Positions 43,801-56,548 of a stretch of DNA of 64,000 bases are shown here, one piece after another. A model generated the notes under the pieces. The model ran no database searches, was not told the DNA's origin, and saw nothing but the letters and a program-made list of their open reading frames with translations. The DNA is taken from positions 1,178,001 through 1,242,000 of the forward strand of contig NW_024067677.1 of assembly GCF_009389715.1 (NCBI RefSeq), read 5' to 3'. Both the position numbers and the translations under genes were made by a program. Numbering within the stretch: the stretch's first letter is position 1; every line of letters begins with the position of its first letter. Source of the DNA: Phoenix dactylifera. Its lineage: Eukaryota > Streptophyta > Magnoliopsida > Arecales > Arecaceae.

Positions 43801-46204
43801 AAAGATGCAGCTAAAAGTGGTCACATACCAAAATACATGCACTAATTATGGTCTTAAAGGAGCTATCATCAGCTCCCTCTCTCTCTCTCATGATATTATT
43901 ACATTTCTTACTATAGTAGTTCTTACATGATAAAATATAATTATCATAATATCATAATGATACTATTATATAAAATTGCAAGGGATGGACTATCCTCCTC
44001 TTGAGAGGTGAAGCTATTTCTCTTAAGTACAAAATTAATAATAAAGCATTTAAATCGAAGATCCATACCATTGATTACGATCTATACTATAAAAATATCT
44101 AAAGGCCAAATATCATAAATTTTGGTCATTTTTAATATATGCATTATATTGACACAAAATGGATGATTTTATTTGTACTAATATGGTCAAATACATGATA
44201 ACACATTTAAATCGAGAACCTATCATAATGACATGATCTATATATGTTGCAATATATACAAATTGAAAATTAATAGATTTTGATACATAGGCTAGAGATT
44301 ATCAAAATATACTATTTTTTATTAAGTATTTTTAGATATAGATTATGATTAATAATATTTTAAATTTGGATACTTTATTATTGATTTTGGACTTGAGATG
44401 ACTAGATATAATATCTTGGACGTCCTTTATGATTGTGATAATATTATAATTAGAGTAACATGATGGTAACTATTATCATACAATTATTATCGATATTAAT
44501 TGATTATTAAAGAAAAATAGTATTGTAATTTTATGAATGGAGATAGTATTATAATATTAAATATCACATATAATAAACATACTCCATTATATTTCTATAT
44601 TTTGTAATGTATTGTGTTGTATTATATGATGTATTATTTCATATTATTTAATAGTATGTTATATTATATAAAATCAGCAAATTACCAACTTGGTAGATCA
44701 CCTTCTCAAATTAGAATTCTTATTGAGATGCTATTCCACGAAATCGAAAAAAAATTTGGAGTTCTTTTCCTACCTTTCAATCTTCACAGGTATTTCTGAC
44801 AAGCAGCATAGATCCTAGCACCCCTTAATGTCTACATTTTCCCTCTTTCCATATCCTACTATTTAATCTGTGTTTGTTACATTTTCACTCGATCAATTTG
44901 CTAATTTAAAAAATCTGAAATACTTCTCTAGAGAAGCCAGTTGTCATAACTCATTAAATAATCCAAAAAAGAAGAACTTTTTGAAACAGTTTCAAAGTTA
45001 AATTTGAGAAGTTCATCTTTGCTTTGTTGACAAATAGTATTAGTTTCATAATTCTCCTACAAATATAAACACTAATCTATGTTAAATTCTTGCAGCAATG
45101 ATTTCCTAGTTGTTCTTAAGTTAGATAATGACTTTTATTAATTCATTGTTTCTCACCTCCGGTAAAATCCTGAATCTGCCATTTAGTAACATCATGGCTT
45201 ATCTACCAAAATTATTACTTTAAACAAAATAACATTTAGCTAGTAACAAAACTTCCACCGATGCAAGCAACCGTTAGGTGAACCATGCTCAGGATATCTA
45301 GTTTAGTTCTCCTACATAATAGTAATCCAAAGCTTGATCTTTAGGCAATTCAGAAACCTGAATGAAGGGCTTCAATTATCATAAAACAATATTAGTCACA
45401 AATCATTGCATTCTTGTTATTGCTGCTATTTTGGTCCCTAGATCTACCAATAGAAGACCAAAATGCTTCTCACCTTGTAATTTGGTGAAAAGGTTTACAT
45501 GACCTTACCCTTAGTCATTACTAACCAGGAAAGAGAGAATATTTGTTAGCTTGAATCATATAGGTAGTTTTCTAGGCTTTTTTCAGCCATTCAAGAAGCT
45601 GGGGTTTTCGTCTATATATCCAAAAAAAGTTCCTTCATTATAATTTTACTGTAAGGACGATTTTTTTCTAGAAAAAACTGTGATGATGAAATTATTGTAA
45701 TGATGATGAATATATTGTTGCGTTGCCTTCATCAACAGTTTTGTGTCGCAGATCTCAGGCCACTTATGTGCTACTTGATGATGAACTATTAGGACTGCTT
45801 GAGCCGGGTCAACTGGACCGGTGTTAGATCGGATTGAACTGTCGAAGGTGGAAGTAAGGGATTAGTGTGGACATTAAGTGAAGCAGTCTAAAAGACGTCA
45901 TTTATATCTCACAACAAATATACTCTTAGCTTCAAGCTTTAAACATCCTTCCTCTCACTTGCTTACTTGGTGCTCACCACATAATCCTTTTTTTTTTAAA
46001 AAAAAATAAATGGAACATACAACAATATAACTACTAATAAATGTGAACTATTATACTATCCTACCTCATATTCACATCTAGTTGGTATATCATATACCTT
46101 ATCATAAAATATCTGAACATTCTAACTCGGTCCATACATCAGTTTCGTCATACATCAATCTCATCGGCCTCCTATGGCCTACAATGCAAGTGATCTGCTA
46201 CCCC
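40850..46204. other. Long AT-rich intergenic stretch
   Basis: No gene is seen on either strand. A small CGGTATTG-type patch lies at 41045-41120. A TTTGGTTGCC phrase at about 43679 suggests a possible MITE end without a partner. The part 43960-44680 is extremely AT-rich. Confidence 0.45.
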
Positions 46205-46692
46205 AATGGTTCAGATAAGGAAGCCATTTTCTAATTAAATAGCAGTCTCCAGCTAAAGATATTTTGCAACTATGATTGGGCTAACAATCCTTGACTCACC
46301 ACAAATTGCCATGTCATATTAGGTGACTCCCTCATTTGGTAAATACCAAGTATCAATGAACCACTTCTTGCAGCTCTGCTTAAGTTAAGGTAGCACTTAC
46401 AAGTTGGGAGTTGCATGCCTCCTATGTTTTTGAATTGTTTTTGCAACACACATACTTACCTGCTTTCTATATTATTGCGAATTTGTCATCAGTCTCAACA
46501 CATTGAGGTTGATTGTCACTTCGTTCATGAGAAAATATCAATAGACCCATTGTGCATGGTGTATCATATTACCACCAAGCAAGATGATAATATTTTTTCT
46601 TTCTTTTTCTTTTCTTTTTTTTTAAACAGTCGCTTGGCAGGCCTCAATATGGTAAGTTACCTTAGAAAGTGGGTGTTGATTGCTTGAGGACT
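46205..46692 (+). pseudogene. Copia pol C-terminus (RNase H end) relic
   Basis: Broken plus-strand frames carry the end of a Ty1/copia polyprotein: SQHIEVDCHFVHEKISIDPL (about 46492-46551), KQDDNIF for the usual QxADIFTK motif, then SLGRPQYGKL and GVDCLR at about 46630-46690. A poly-T/poly-pyrimidine insertion (46590-46625) splits the last two motifs. Stops and frameshifts make it inactive; no LTR was recognised. Confidence 0.7.
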
Positions 46693-48856
46693 GATAGAAG
46701 AGTACTGTATACAAGAATCTGTTACATACCAGTACTATTACTTGTCAGACTGAATTATTTAAAATTTAAAATATTAAGTGGAACTTTCGGTGGCCCTGAT
46801 TTTTCTAAATCAATTTGTATTGCTAGGGAGAGTGAAAAAGAGTTAAGTACTAATCAGAAGGCTTGACACCTTGAACTCTAGAAGCAGAGAAGTATGAACA
46901 TGGAGATTACTTGCAAGTATATTAAGCTTGCGATCAAGATTTATGGACCAGCTCAAGTCTTTTCAATTACATTGGATATGCACACGTTTTGGGTTTATTC
47001 GCAGCAAGAATCATGCAAGGGTTCCTTCCGGTTGCGTCTTTTGGGTGAAGAAGGATTCATCTTCCTTCATGGGGATCCATTATTGAATTGCATGATAGAC
47101 ATTTTGAGATCTGTGTAGGTGGATGAACGAAGGAGTACAGAGTGCTCTAGATCTGCATGAAATGTCATCCAATGGTTGAAATCGTGAAAGAATATCAATC
47201 ATTTTTTTGCACGGAAGATACAACCCGAACCTATCATGTAATGGGCTCAGCAAAATCCTCAACTACTGTTTTATTATATGGAAGAAGTTTGTTAAGGAGT
47301 CTATTCTGGAGGATTCTTCGCTCTCCAGATCCCTCGTTTTATGGATGCGGCTTTGATTTAAATATTTTATCGGTTCTGGAAAGCATCTCAAAAGATTTCT
47401 TTCCCTATAAAGCTAAGTGAGAACATTTAGAATCTAATGAGTATTTATTCATCTTAAAAGGCATCACAAGCAGCCTTTCAGCCTTTCTTTCAGCCTTTTG
47501 CTTTCCCTCTGCTTCCCAATTTTCCATCGCTTGTGAAGGTGGTGTCATTGGAGCAACAGCTCCGGCCAGTGGACTCTGTAATTCCACTGTAACGGACTGC
47601 TATCAAAGCTGTCATCAAGTACTATAACAGTTATAATGACAGTCATTTGGCATTACAGTAAAAAATTAACTTATAATAACACAAAATTAGCCAGATTAAT
47701 GGAAGCTTTCTTGTGTTAAGGGTTATAAAAGCTTTCGAATAAGGTCGTAGCATTCTAAGGTTATAATAATTGTAAGTTTTCTTTAACGGCTGTTTGGCTG
47801 CGATCGAGCCTGGTGGTAATTTTTAATAGGTGGGATTTGCGGTGTACGAGATTTCCGCAGTTGATGATGGCGGAAGTGCACGCGGAGGGAATATCGATTC
47901 CTTTGGAAGACTACATGCGAGCCCCGATCATCATCAATATTTTATCCCTTCCCCACTGTTGCTGCCTCCCCGGATTTTACCTGCCCCTTCAAAATCGTTA
48001 ACAAAAACTTCAAGTCCGACATCCGGAATAATAATTTAATTTCTTTTATTATTTTTAATATATATATATAAATATAATATTATAGGTACATTTTTTTTTC
48101 CTAAGATGAGGATTAGCAAATGACGCGTCACTTCCCAGTTCCCCCCCGGACATCAAACTTAGCAGCACTAACATCATCCACCCAAGTTCCAATCAGCAGT
48201 TCCGATGTCCTCTTCTCCTTTTGAAGTTAGTGGCCCCAAAAATTTAAAACGACAATCGGAAATTAAAGCAGAAATTAACATAAATTTTAAGTTAATTAAA
48301 GAAGAGGCAAATCCTTGGAATGGGACTTCAAAAGAAGCCTCCCCGGGCTTGGATCGTTTAACCATCCCTCTCCTCTCAGAGCCCGGCAGGGAGGGAGGCA
48401 AAATCCTGCAATAGCTGCAAGAAAAATCTCAAAGCAGAGAGTGGGGATAAAGGAGGGAGGTGGACAGAAACGAGGGAAAGTCCAAAGAAGGCTTTATCCG
48501 CGGGGGAAAGAAAAAATAAAGAAAGAGTGGGGAGGGAAGGGTCCATGCTTGGGAGACTGGGAGCTCGCGCGCTGCTCTCGAAGCTCTAATAGACCGCTCT
48601 GCCGGGCGCTGCCTACCGTCCGCTACACAAAACAAAACCAAAACACATGCTCCTCGATGTCCTAAATCCCAGCCTTCTCCCTTCTCGTTTCCACGCCAAC
48701 TCTGCCCCCCTCCTCCCCCCTTCCCTCCTTTTAGCTCTTAGCTTCCCCCTCCATCCACTCCTTCCCTTCTTCTTCAGCTGGTAGTGGCCGGCTTCTTAGT
48801 AGCAGAAGAGAGACTAGCAAATTAGTGGAAGAAGGAGGAGAAAGAAACCAGAGAAA
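46693..48856 (+). other. Region upstream of PIN1 (promoter and 5' leader expected)
   Basis: No gene is supported. The last 200 bp (48650-48856) are C/T-rich, then purine-rich before the ATG, as in many plant leaders. No convincing TATA box was found. Confidence 0.4.
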
Positions 48857-51651
48857 ATGATAACGCTGTCGGATTTCTACAACGTCATGACGGCTGTCGT
48901 ACCGCTGTACGTGGCCATGATCCTGGCTTATGGCTCGGTGAAGTGGTGGAAAATTTTCTCACCAGACCAGTGCTCGGGAATCAACCGGTTCGTGGCGCTG
49001 TTCGCGGTGCCGCTGCTCTCCTTCCACTTCATCTCCACGAACGACCCTTACAAGATGAACCTGAAGTTCATCGCCGCCGACACGCTCCAGAAGCTGATGG
49101 TGCTCGCGATCCTGACGGTGTGGAGCAATGTCAGCCGCCGCGGCTGCCTCGAGTGGACTATAACTCTCTTCTCCCTCGCCACCCTCCCGAACACTCTTGT
49201 TATGGGCATCCCCCTCCTCAAGGGTATGTACGGCGGCAACTCCGGCAGCCTCATGGTCCAGATCGTCGTCCTCCAATGTATCATCTGGTACACCCTTATG
49301 CTCTTCATGTTCGAGTACCGCGGCGCCAAGCTGCTCATCACCGAGCAGTTCCCGGACACCGCCGGGTCCATCGCCTCCATCAGCGTCGACTCTGACGTCG
49401 TGTCGCTCGACGGGCGCCGCGACGCGCTCGAGACCGAGGCGGAGATCAAGGAGGACGGCAAGCTTCACGTCACCGTGCGGCGGTCGAACGCCTCCCGCTC
49501 GGACGTCTACTCCAGGAGGTCGCAGGGGTTCACCACCACCACCCCTCGGCCTTCCAACCTCACCAACGCCGAGATTTACTCGCTGCAGTCGTCCCGCAAC
49601 CCGACGCCGAGAGGCTCCAGCTTCAATCACACCGACTTCTACTCCATGGTCGGCAGGAGCTCCAATTTCGGTGCATCGGACGCCTACGGCATGATGCCGA
49701 CCGGAGCGTCGAGGGGGCCGACGACGCCCAGGCCGTCCAGCTATGAGGAAGAGCACGGCGCCGCCGCATCCGGCGCCAACGCGGCCAGCGCAGGTGCCAA
49801 ACCCCGCTTCCACTACCAGATGCCGGTCACCGCCGGGACGCTGCACTACCCGGCACCGAATCCCTCCGTGTTTTCGACGGCGGCGACAGGCGGTCCAAGA
49901 GCAGCACCGATGGGCGGCAAGAAGGCCAACGGGCAGTCCCATTTGTTGAAAGCGGAGGACGGAGGGACGAAGGATCTCCACATGTTCGTGTGGAGCTCTA
50001 GTGCGTCTCCCGTCTCCGATGTATTTGGCAGCAACCAGGAGTATGGTTTGCCGGCGACGGATCCTTTGGCTGCCAAAGAAGTTAGAATGGCAGTTTCTCC
50101 AGGCAAAGGTGCTCTAGGTTTAGTCCATGTTTTCTCTATGCATATAGTACTCAGCTTTCCTAGCTTCTTTTATGATGAAAGTATTGACCTTCTTGGATCG
50201 AATTATTCCAGTAGTGGATGGGCGGAAGGAGCGGGATGATTACATGGAGCGAGAGGACTTCAGCTTTGGAAATAGGGGAATAATGGAGAGAGACAGTGGG
50301 CACGAGGGAGGTGGCGACGAGAAGGTGCATGAGAGCACCAAAGGAGGAGGAGGGAGAGGCACGGCGTTGCCTCCAGCCAGCGTCATGACGAGGCTAATCC
50401 TAATCATGGTATGGCGGAAGCTCATCCGCAACCCCAACACCTACTCCAGCCTCATCGGCATCACCTGGGCCCTCGTTTCCTTCAGGTAAGCCAAATCAAT
50501 AATTGCCAAACTAGTTATATGCATCCAATATTTGTGTGCATCGTGCGTCATGTTTCCTTTTTTTTTTTCTTTTGTTTTTGGAGAAACGCCATTCATAGTT
50601 TCTGAGAAGTAAGTGAGGTCGATGGATGATATGTCTCACTGTTGCTCTTGTTGGTCTTGCAGATGGCATGTTCAGATGCCTGCCATTATATCGCAGTCCA
50701 TCTCCATACTGTCGGACGCAGGCCTTGGCATGGCTATGTTCAGCCTTGGTCAGTATCCATGTGCTCCTTTCCTTTACCAAGCTTAGCTTAGCTTAGCTTA
50801 GCTCCTCTTTCTTCTTCTGTTACTAGTTGCTAAAATAAATTACTAGTACTGTTCGCAACCTCATCTTTCTCTGTTTTTATTCTATATTTTTATAATTAAT
50901 TAGTTCAGCTTGCTGTGACTGTCTCTCTTCATTAAATAATATTAAAGAAGGCTGAGTGGGGATGTCTTTTGGTTGTGGTGTGGGTGTGGGTGGGTCGGGG
51001 GGCCAGGTCTGTTTATGGCGTTGCAGCCAAGGATCATAGCATGTGGGAATTCGGTTGCAGCTTTTGCCATGGCCGTGAGATTCCTCGCAGGCCCAGCTGT
51101 CATGGTTGCCGCTTCCTTCGTCGTCGGTCTCCGCGGCGTCCTCCTTCACATCGCCATTGTACAGGTCAATCTTCCCCTTCCCATCCCTTCACGCACTCCC
51201 CATCTGACACCCCGAATCCAGCACAATGTTCCTCCTCTCACTCGCTAGCTTCAGTTCCCTTTCTTTCCCTGTCTCTCTCTCTCTCTCTACCTATCCTCAC
51301 AATAATAGTATCCTACCTCTTTAGCTTATCTACGCCAACTTCTCCTTTATTTATTTATGTTTTTTTGATGTCAACGTCTCCTTTATTCTGGAACTGGACA
51401 GGCAGCACTCCCCCAAGGAATCGTCCCCTTCGTCTTCGCAAAGGAGTACAATCTGCATCCCGATATCCTTAGCACTGCGTGAGTACAGAGAGCTCCATAT
51501 CTCACTGGATTCTCTCTGGAATTTCCTCTTTTTTTTCTTTTGTTTGTAATTGGTTGGCTTGGTGATCCTTGTATGATGCTGTAGGGTTATATTCGGGATG
51601 CTGATTGCGCTGCCCATTACGCTGGTTTACTACATTCTACTGGGTCTCTGA
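48857..51651 (+). CDS. PIN1: PIN1-like auxin efflux carrier (six exons, 636 aa)
   Basis: Exons: 48857-50108, 50215-50485, 50663-50748, 51007-51164, 51402-51478, 51585-51651, joining in phase to 636 codons plus TGA. The product exports auxin across the plasma membrane and its polar placement directs auxin flow. The N-terminus [20 protein letters not shown] and the first five-helix half (about 1-160) are canonical. The central hydrophilic loop (about 165-480) carries three TPRxS phosphorylation motifs (229-233, 250-254, 290-294), as in long-loop PINs, and [19 protein letters not shown]. The NPNTY trafficking motif is at 490-494 and the C-terminal helices end in [22 protein letters not shown] and [13 protein letters not shown] place it in the PIN1 clade rather than PIN2 or PIN3; which monocot paralogue it is cannot be told. 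The acceptor of exon 2 is the second of two AGs (CCAGTAG), chosen by phase. No defects were seen. Confidence 0.95.
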
Positions 51652-51935
51652 TGTAAAGAGTATATCCACGAGAGACCAGAGGCGTCAAAAGACAGCAGAA
51701 TGGGCTGGCTTCGGAGAAAGAAAAGAGAGGCAATCCCCAAACCTGTGGAAAAAGGAACCGGATCCGATTCGGACCGACGTGGTTCTTATTGAAAGATGAT
51801 GGTGTAAAATGATGTGCTATTCAATCTCAAGAGCTCTTCTTCTTTCTTCTTTTGTCTGCTTTGTGTGTTTAATTTGTGTGTTTTTTTCTTTTTCTTTTCA
51901 TCCTCTCGTCGAGTTGTTTTATGAGAATATACATA

Positions 51936-51941
51936 AATAAA
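51936..51941 (+). promoter_or_regulatory. Candidate polyadenylation signal of PIN1
   Basis: AATAAA, 285 nt after the stop, in an AT-rich 3' region; plausible spacing for a plant 3' UTR. Confidence 0.45.
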
Positions 51942-52797
51942 AGGGGAGACAATGGTATACCAATATATGCAAAAGTAAAAGAAAAAACCAAAGTGTGAAG
52001 ATAAACGAGAACTATACTTTTTTAAAGTACGCGATACTAGACTGAGGGAAGGGAAAAGACGGAACCTTAAAACCTCATCTATTTGACGATGACAACGACA
52101 ACGCTGGCGCACTTGTTGTTTGGCTTCTTCCCCCTCCCTCATAAACGTAGGATAAAATCGCAAACGTTAAATAGAAAGGCGTTTAGTGGGGTTATTTCAT
52201 CAAGTTTTTGATCTAGGAGGTTAATAGGCTAAAAGAATGATGGGAGGTCTCTTTCCTTCCATGAGGGGATTTGATTAGATATGTCGGGATAGTGGTCTAA
52301 TGCTAAAGGAAGTGTGGGAGATAAAAAAGAACGGAGGAGAACGTCTACGTGAGTAGTGGAGGGCCGGACTTGGCTGCTTGGTCCCCCCTCCATTACGCCT
52401 GTGTGTTGGATTTGATGTCGACCCGTTTAGCATATCCCACGACAAGCTTCAACTTAGAGTCCTAGTCATAATAAGGCTGTTGATTCTTGCTGCCCCTCTC
52501 ATCTATTTGGTGTAAATTAACTTCCGCTCTTCGTCGACTCCACCTATCTTTTTCATTACATTTTCAATGATCGGAGGGAATTCCGGCGAGTGGGCTCCTA
52601 AATGTTGGCCGATATATGTATTTATATGGACTAAAAAATGCATGATGTGTCAGTTAGTACGGATTGAATGGTACTCTTACGACAAGTAAGGCAAGGCTAA
52701 TTTGTTTTGCTGCAATTTTTAGGTGCAATATTATTGGAATCCAGCAAACTATAGTTTGGTGGCTAATATCTACGTAACCCAAAGCTAAGCGGTGTCA
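51942..52797. other. Intergenic sequence downstream of PIN1
   Basis: No gene or element ends recognised. Confidence 0.5.
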
Positions 52798-52890
52798 AAC
52801 GATTCCTCGGTCCTGCATAAATATCCAAAATCTCTACAGTACATAAATGATGTAGGACTAAACATATATATGCCGAAAAGAACTCTCACA
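52798..52890 (-). mobile_element. Old TRIM LTR fragment (minus strand)
   Basis: The minus strand reads TGTGAGAGTTC...TGTTTAGTCCTACATC...TGGATATTTATGCAGG, matching the order of the young TRIM LTR at 26934 with many substitutions. It ends before the LTR 3' terminus. Confidence 0.65.
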
Positions 52891-53195
52891 TGCTCCGAAT
52901 TAGGAGTAGGTGGGTAGTGGAGGGTTTTTCGGTCTTCCTTGTCTGACACTGACCCCAATTATGCATACTACTGTCAAAGGCAGCCGTACAACTTCGTCTT
53001 GGTCTTCTTTTTCCACGCGGAAGTAAATATCCAATCAATATACGGAAATGGTATTCCCTGATGGTAGGAAATGATTAAGCCATAGTGTTCTCGCTAAGCT
53101 ATGGATCAAAATCTAATCAAATCAAATCATAAACATTTTAATTGGCTAGTGGTCAAAAGGCTTGCTGGAAGGTTATTTGGGTTCCAATTATGACC

Positions 53196-53540
53196 TATAA
53201 GGACTCATGCAGGTGTATATTTAATCTCATATCAACTACGCACTGGCTAGCTTTTGGATACTTATGCAGGGCCAAGAAATCTAAATAATATCTTCCAGCT
53301 AAATCTTTTGTATGAAGTCTTGAATTATTATAAATGATATCAAAGCAAATCTAGCTCGTGGTACTATGGACTTAGGGATATTGCAGCACGAACCACCATT
53401 TGGGATGATTATGAGCAGATATGTATTTAGTATACACATGAGTAAACATTAAGTAGATTTTGAGTACTTAGATAGGGCTAAGAAATCTAATTAATAACAC
53501 TTTTTGGCTAGCCTTTTTGGATGAAGTTTGAGTCATTATG
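53196..53540 (+). mobile_element. Old decayed TRIM copy (plus strand)
   Basis: A first LTR (about 53196-53332: AAGGACTCATGCAGGTGTA, TTAATCTCATATC, TGGATACTTATGCAGG) is followed by a decayed primer site (GATATCAAAGCAAATC near 53337). Next come the internal phrase ATTGCAGCACGAACC and a second, deleted LTR ending near 53540. Order and spacing equal the TRIM at 26934-27372. Confidence 0.72.
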
Positions 53541-53693
53541 TAATCAATATGCAACTAACATATATCCTCATGGGTTCTCTCATACTCTTTCTGTTTAAGC
53601 TCTGCATCCTTGCCTAGTTAACGGTTCATATCAAATCAAATTTAATTATAAACATCATGATCATCCTATAGATAGCTCAAAACGGCTTGTACT

Positions 53694-53845
53694 GCAACAT
53701 CCTTTAGTCCACATGAAGAGGACCTCATCCAAAAATAGCTAGCTGGAGGTGTTATATAGGTTCCTTAACATTGTATAAGTATCCAAAATCTCTTCTAGCA
53801 CATAATAAATGTAGAACTAAACACATGCCAATATGGGCTCTCACA
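53694..53845 (-). mobile_element. Old TRIM LTR plus internal edge (minus strand)
   Basis: The minus strand begins TGTGAGAGCCCATATTGGC (53845) and follows the TRIM LTR through GGATACTTATACAATG and GGATGAGGTCC to about 53724. Internal-domain sequence follows (TGTGGACTAAAGGATGTTGCA). It is the opposite orientation to the neighbour at 53196. Confidence 0.7.
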
Positions 53846-54605
53846 GCCTGCAGGAACTTAGTTCTATAATTAAGTTAATTTTTTATAATGGCATTATGCA
53901 TTTTGCTTTGACATATTCGTATTGGAAATGTGTTCATCTACTTCAGGTTGAGTATGGTTAAGAAAGGGTAGATTATTGACAATCCTTTTAGTTGGCATTG
54001 AGTAAAACCATCATGTAGTTCATCTTAATTTGTCAGGCATTGAGTAAAATTTCTAATGTATCTTAAATCACCTAAAATAACAATATGTTAAGTTGATATG
54101 GTGGATTCATCTATAATACATGTCATCATTATGAAGTTTCAGATACTCATGAAAATATTAATCATTGGCATAACAATTTAAGATGATATAATTTTATTTT
54201 TACATGAATTTTCATACTTTCTTTCTTCTAGAATCTCATGTTAATTGAGCTAGAAGTCCAGCAAGACTTGGAAAAATGTATTTTCTATTTTTTTATATTA
54301 TCATTTTAATTGTTTTAGATAACTTGTACCTTAAAGGAATTAAAGAAGGTCTTTTGAAATATCTATTAGCTTTTGAAATATCTTCTTATGGGCTTCCCCT
54401 TCCTTTTTAGAGTTTAGAATTTTAGAGTTGTCATCTAGATGAGATAGCAAAGAACTTAATATCAGAGAAAGGGTAAGATCTAGGTTAATGGAGGGGAAAA
54501 GAACATAGGTGCCCCTTGCTGCCCCTCCTAAGAGGCAGTCCTAATTAAGGGAGGAAAGGTTTTTCTAACTAATTCGATGCATAATAATAAATAAAAAGAT
54601 AGGGA

Positions 54606-54674
<69 letters not shown>

Positions 54675-55490
54675 AGGGGGTGTTGGTATCCAAAACTCCT
54701 TGAGATCTCCTTCTACTTCCTTGTAAATTTGCTAGTGGAGAACTAAGGCTAGGGCTTCATGAAAAGTGGAAGGGGAGAGAAGAAAAATAAGGTGAGAGCT
54801 AAGATTTTGAGGATTCAAGGTGGAAGGGTTTTTCTAGGCTTTGGTAGTTTTTGACCTAATTTCTATGGGATTTGTTCTTGGCTTTCCGAAGAGAGGGGAC
54901 ACTTATAGAGAAGGATGGGAAGTTTAGTGGCTAGAAATTATGGAGGGAGAGGTAGCCCTAAATCTAAGAGTTAAGGAGAGGTGATAGATAGTTCAACCAT
55001 ATTAGCTCTAGGGTTCTGAAGAGCAATAATGAGGTGGTTAATTTAAAGGGCTAAAATACATAAAAGGTGTATTTTTTTATACTTTTAGGAATTGAAAGCA
55101 ACAAATGTGAAGGAGGGCGAGATGCTGGTTTAAGGGTTGAGATTTAGGCCCATCCAATCTAAGGTTGGTTTAGGGTGGCTTATGCCTATTGGCTAGAAGA
55201 TAAAAGGAGGGGATTGAGGAGGTACATAAATAGGATTAATGAAGAGTGTGTTTCTTAGGTTTGTGCTTCTTTAGATGGTTATAATTAAAGGAGGAGAAGA
55301 AGGATTAGGATTAGGGGATCATTTCTAGTCTAGGGGTAGGGAGAAAAGCTTGGTGAAGGAAGAGGATTGGCCTTTTTCTTCTCTTAGATTAGTCTGGTGG
55401 AAGGGGAATGATGGGTTGAGATCTTTCAAAAGGAAGAGGAAAAAAACTAAGGGTGGAGGTTAAGGATGGCAAGTGATGGGGGGCAAAATG
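53846..55490. other. Intergenic sequence with GA microsatellite
   Basis: AT-rich to 54600, then a purine-rich stretch on the plus strand through 55490. No gene or transposon ends were recognised. Confidence 0.45.
54610..54667 (+). repeat. (GA)n microsatellite
   Basis: About 29 uninterrupted GA units, followed by GGGAGGGAGGGGG. Confidence 0.95.
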
Positions 55491-55499
55491 GATCTTCCA

Positions 55500-56335
55500 G
55501 CCGATAACTAAAAGGCCGCCCAGTTGCAGCTCAATAAACGTCACTTTGGCCCAGAGGCATCTCGACTTCGGGACTCCGCCAAAAGCTCCACCAACTTCAG
55601 TATTCGCCGACTCCCCCGACCAAGTTTGGGGCGCCTCCAGTATTCGCCGACTCCCCCGACTAAGTTCGGGGTGCCTCCAGTATTCGCCGACCCACCCCAA
55701 CCCTCGAGCTCGGGGCGCTCCACCGAGCACACCTCGGAACCCGAAAAGTCGAGCTACTCTCAGCACCCATCAAGCCGACCTCGCCAAATGCATGATGCGA
55801 ATTTTCAACGAGCTCGGCCTCATCAACGACCACACCCATGTGCGTGCCTATGCCCACCTACATGGTCGTACATTACAACACTACCGTGCCACATCTCCAT
55901 AGCCGGCCTTCAACAGTCAGACGACACCTTGACTACTCCGGCTATATCCTACTGTGACTGTCAACACCTTACCGTTCTCAAGAACGGGCAGTATTACATG
56001 CCACCAACCAGCCTAAGCTATGCGCTATCTGGCTCAGAGCCATGCCCCTTTATGATGAGGGCTGACAGTGCCTCTGCTATCTGAGCCACTCTACTAGGAC
56101 TATAAATAGCTCGGTCAGGTAACTTCTAAGAAACTTTTGGCTTGACCAAACTTATCCCACTCTAACTTGATCATCGAAGGGCCTTCACCGGAAACACCAA
56201 TGAGGCTCTGTGCATGTCCACGGCCGTCGCACAGGAGGTGGCTCCCATCGTCTCCTTTCAACCACCGGCGGCTCCCTCGACTCCACCGGCGTGGTCACCC
56301 TTGGGCCAAATTTGAACCACAATAGCAAGCATGTT
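55500..56335 (+). mobile_element. Gypsy-type LTR fragment with minisatellite
   Basis: A GC-rich island in AT-rich DNA. Its right half reads like the promoter and R/U5 of a gypsy LTR: TATAAATAGC at 56101-56110, then TTGATCATCGAAGGGCCTTC and CCGGAAACACCAATGAGGC, phrases common in plant gypsy LTRs. The left half holds the 40-bp repeat. No second LTR or coding region is attached, so it may be a solo or truncated LTR. Confidence 0.5.
55598..55721 (+). repeat. 40-bp minisatellite, three units
   Basis: Units begin CAGTATTCGCCGAC at 55598, 55638 and 55678; the first two are nearly identical, the third diverged. Confidence 0.88.
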
Positions 56336-56548
56336 ATTTTGGATGGACGTAGGAGGAGGTTTAAGGGTTAACTAGGTCTTTTGGTTGGGGTATGAGGACT
56401 AGACATCATACACTCTCTTATGGAGGACATCTTAGCCTTGTTTCAGATTAGAGAGAGAGGATTTCGGGTGAGAAGGGGAGTATGTGAAGAGAATGTTGGA
56501 GAGATACATACCAAGAGAAGGATAGATGAGAGTTTTGCCCAAGCTAGC

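Noticed and set aside
48016..48021. CCGACA (TGTCGG) as an auxin response element upstream of PIN1
   Set aside because: A single 6-mer 0.8 kb upstream is expected by chance; there is no second site nearby.
50780..50803. AGCTT tandem repeat in PIN1 intron 3
   Set aside because: Only about five units of 5 bp; too slight to interpret.
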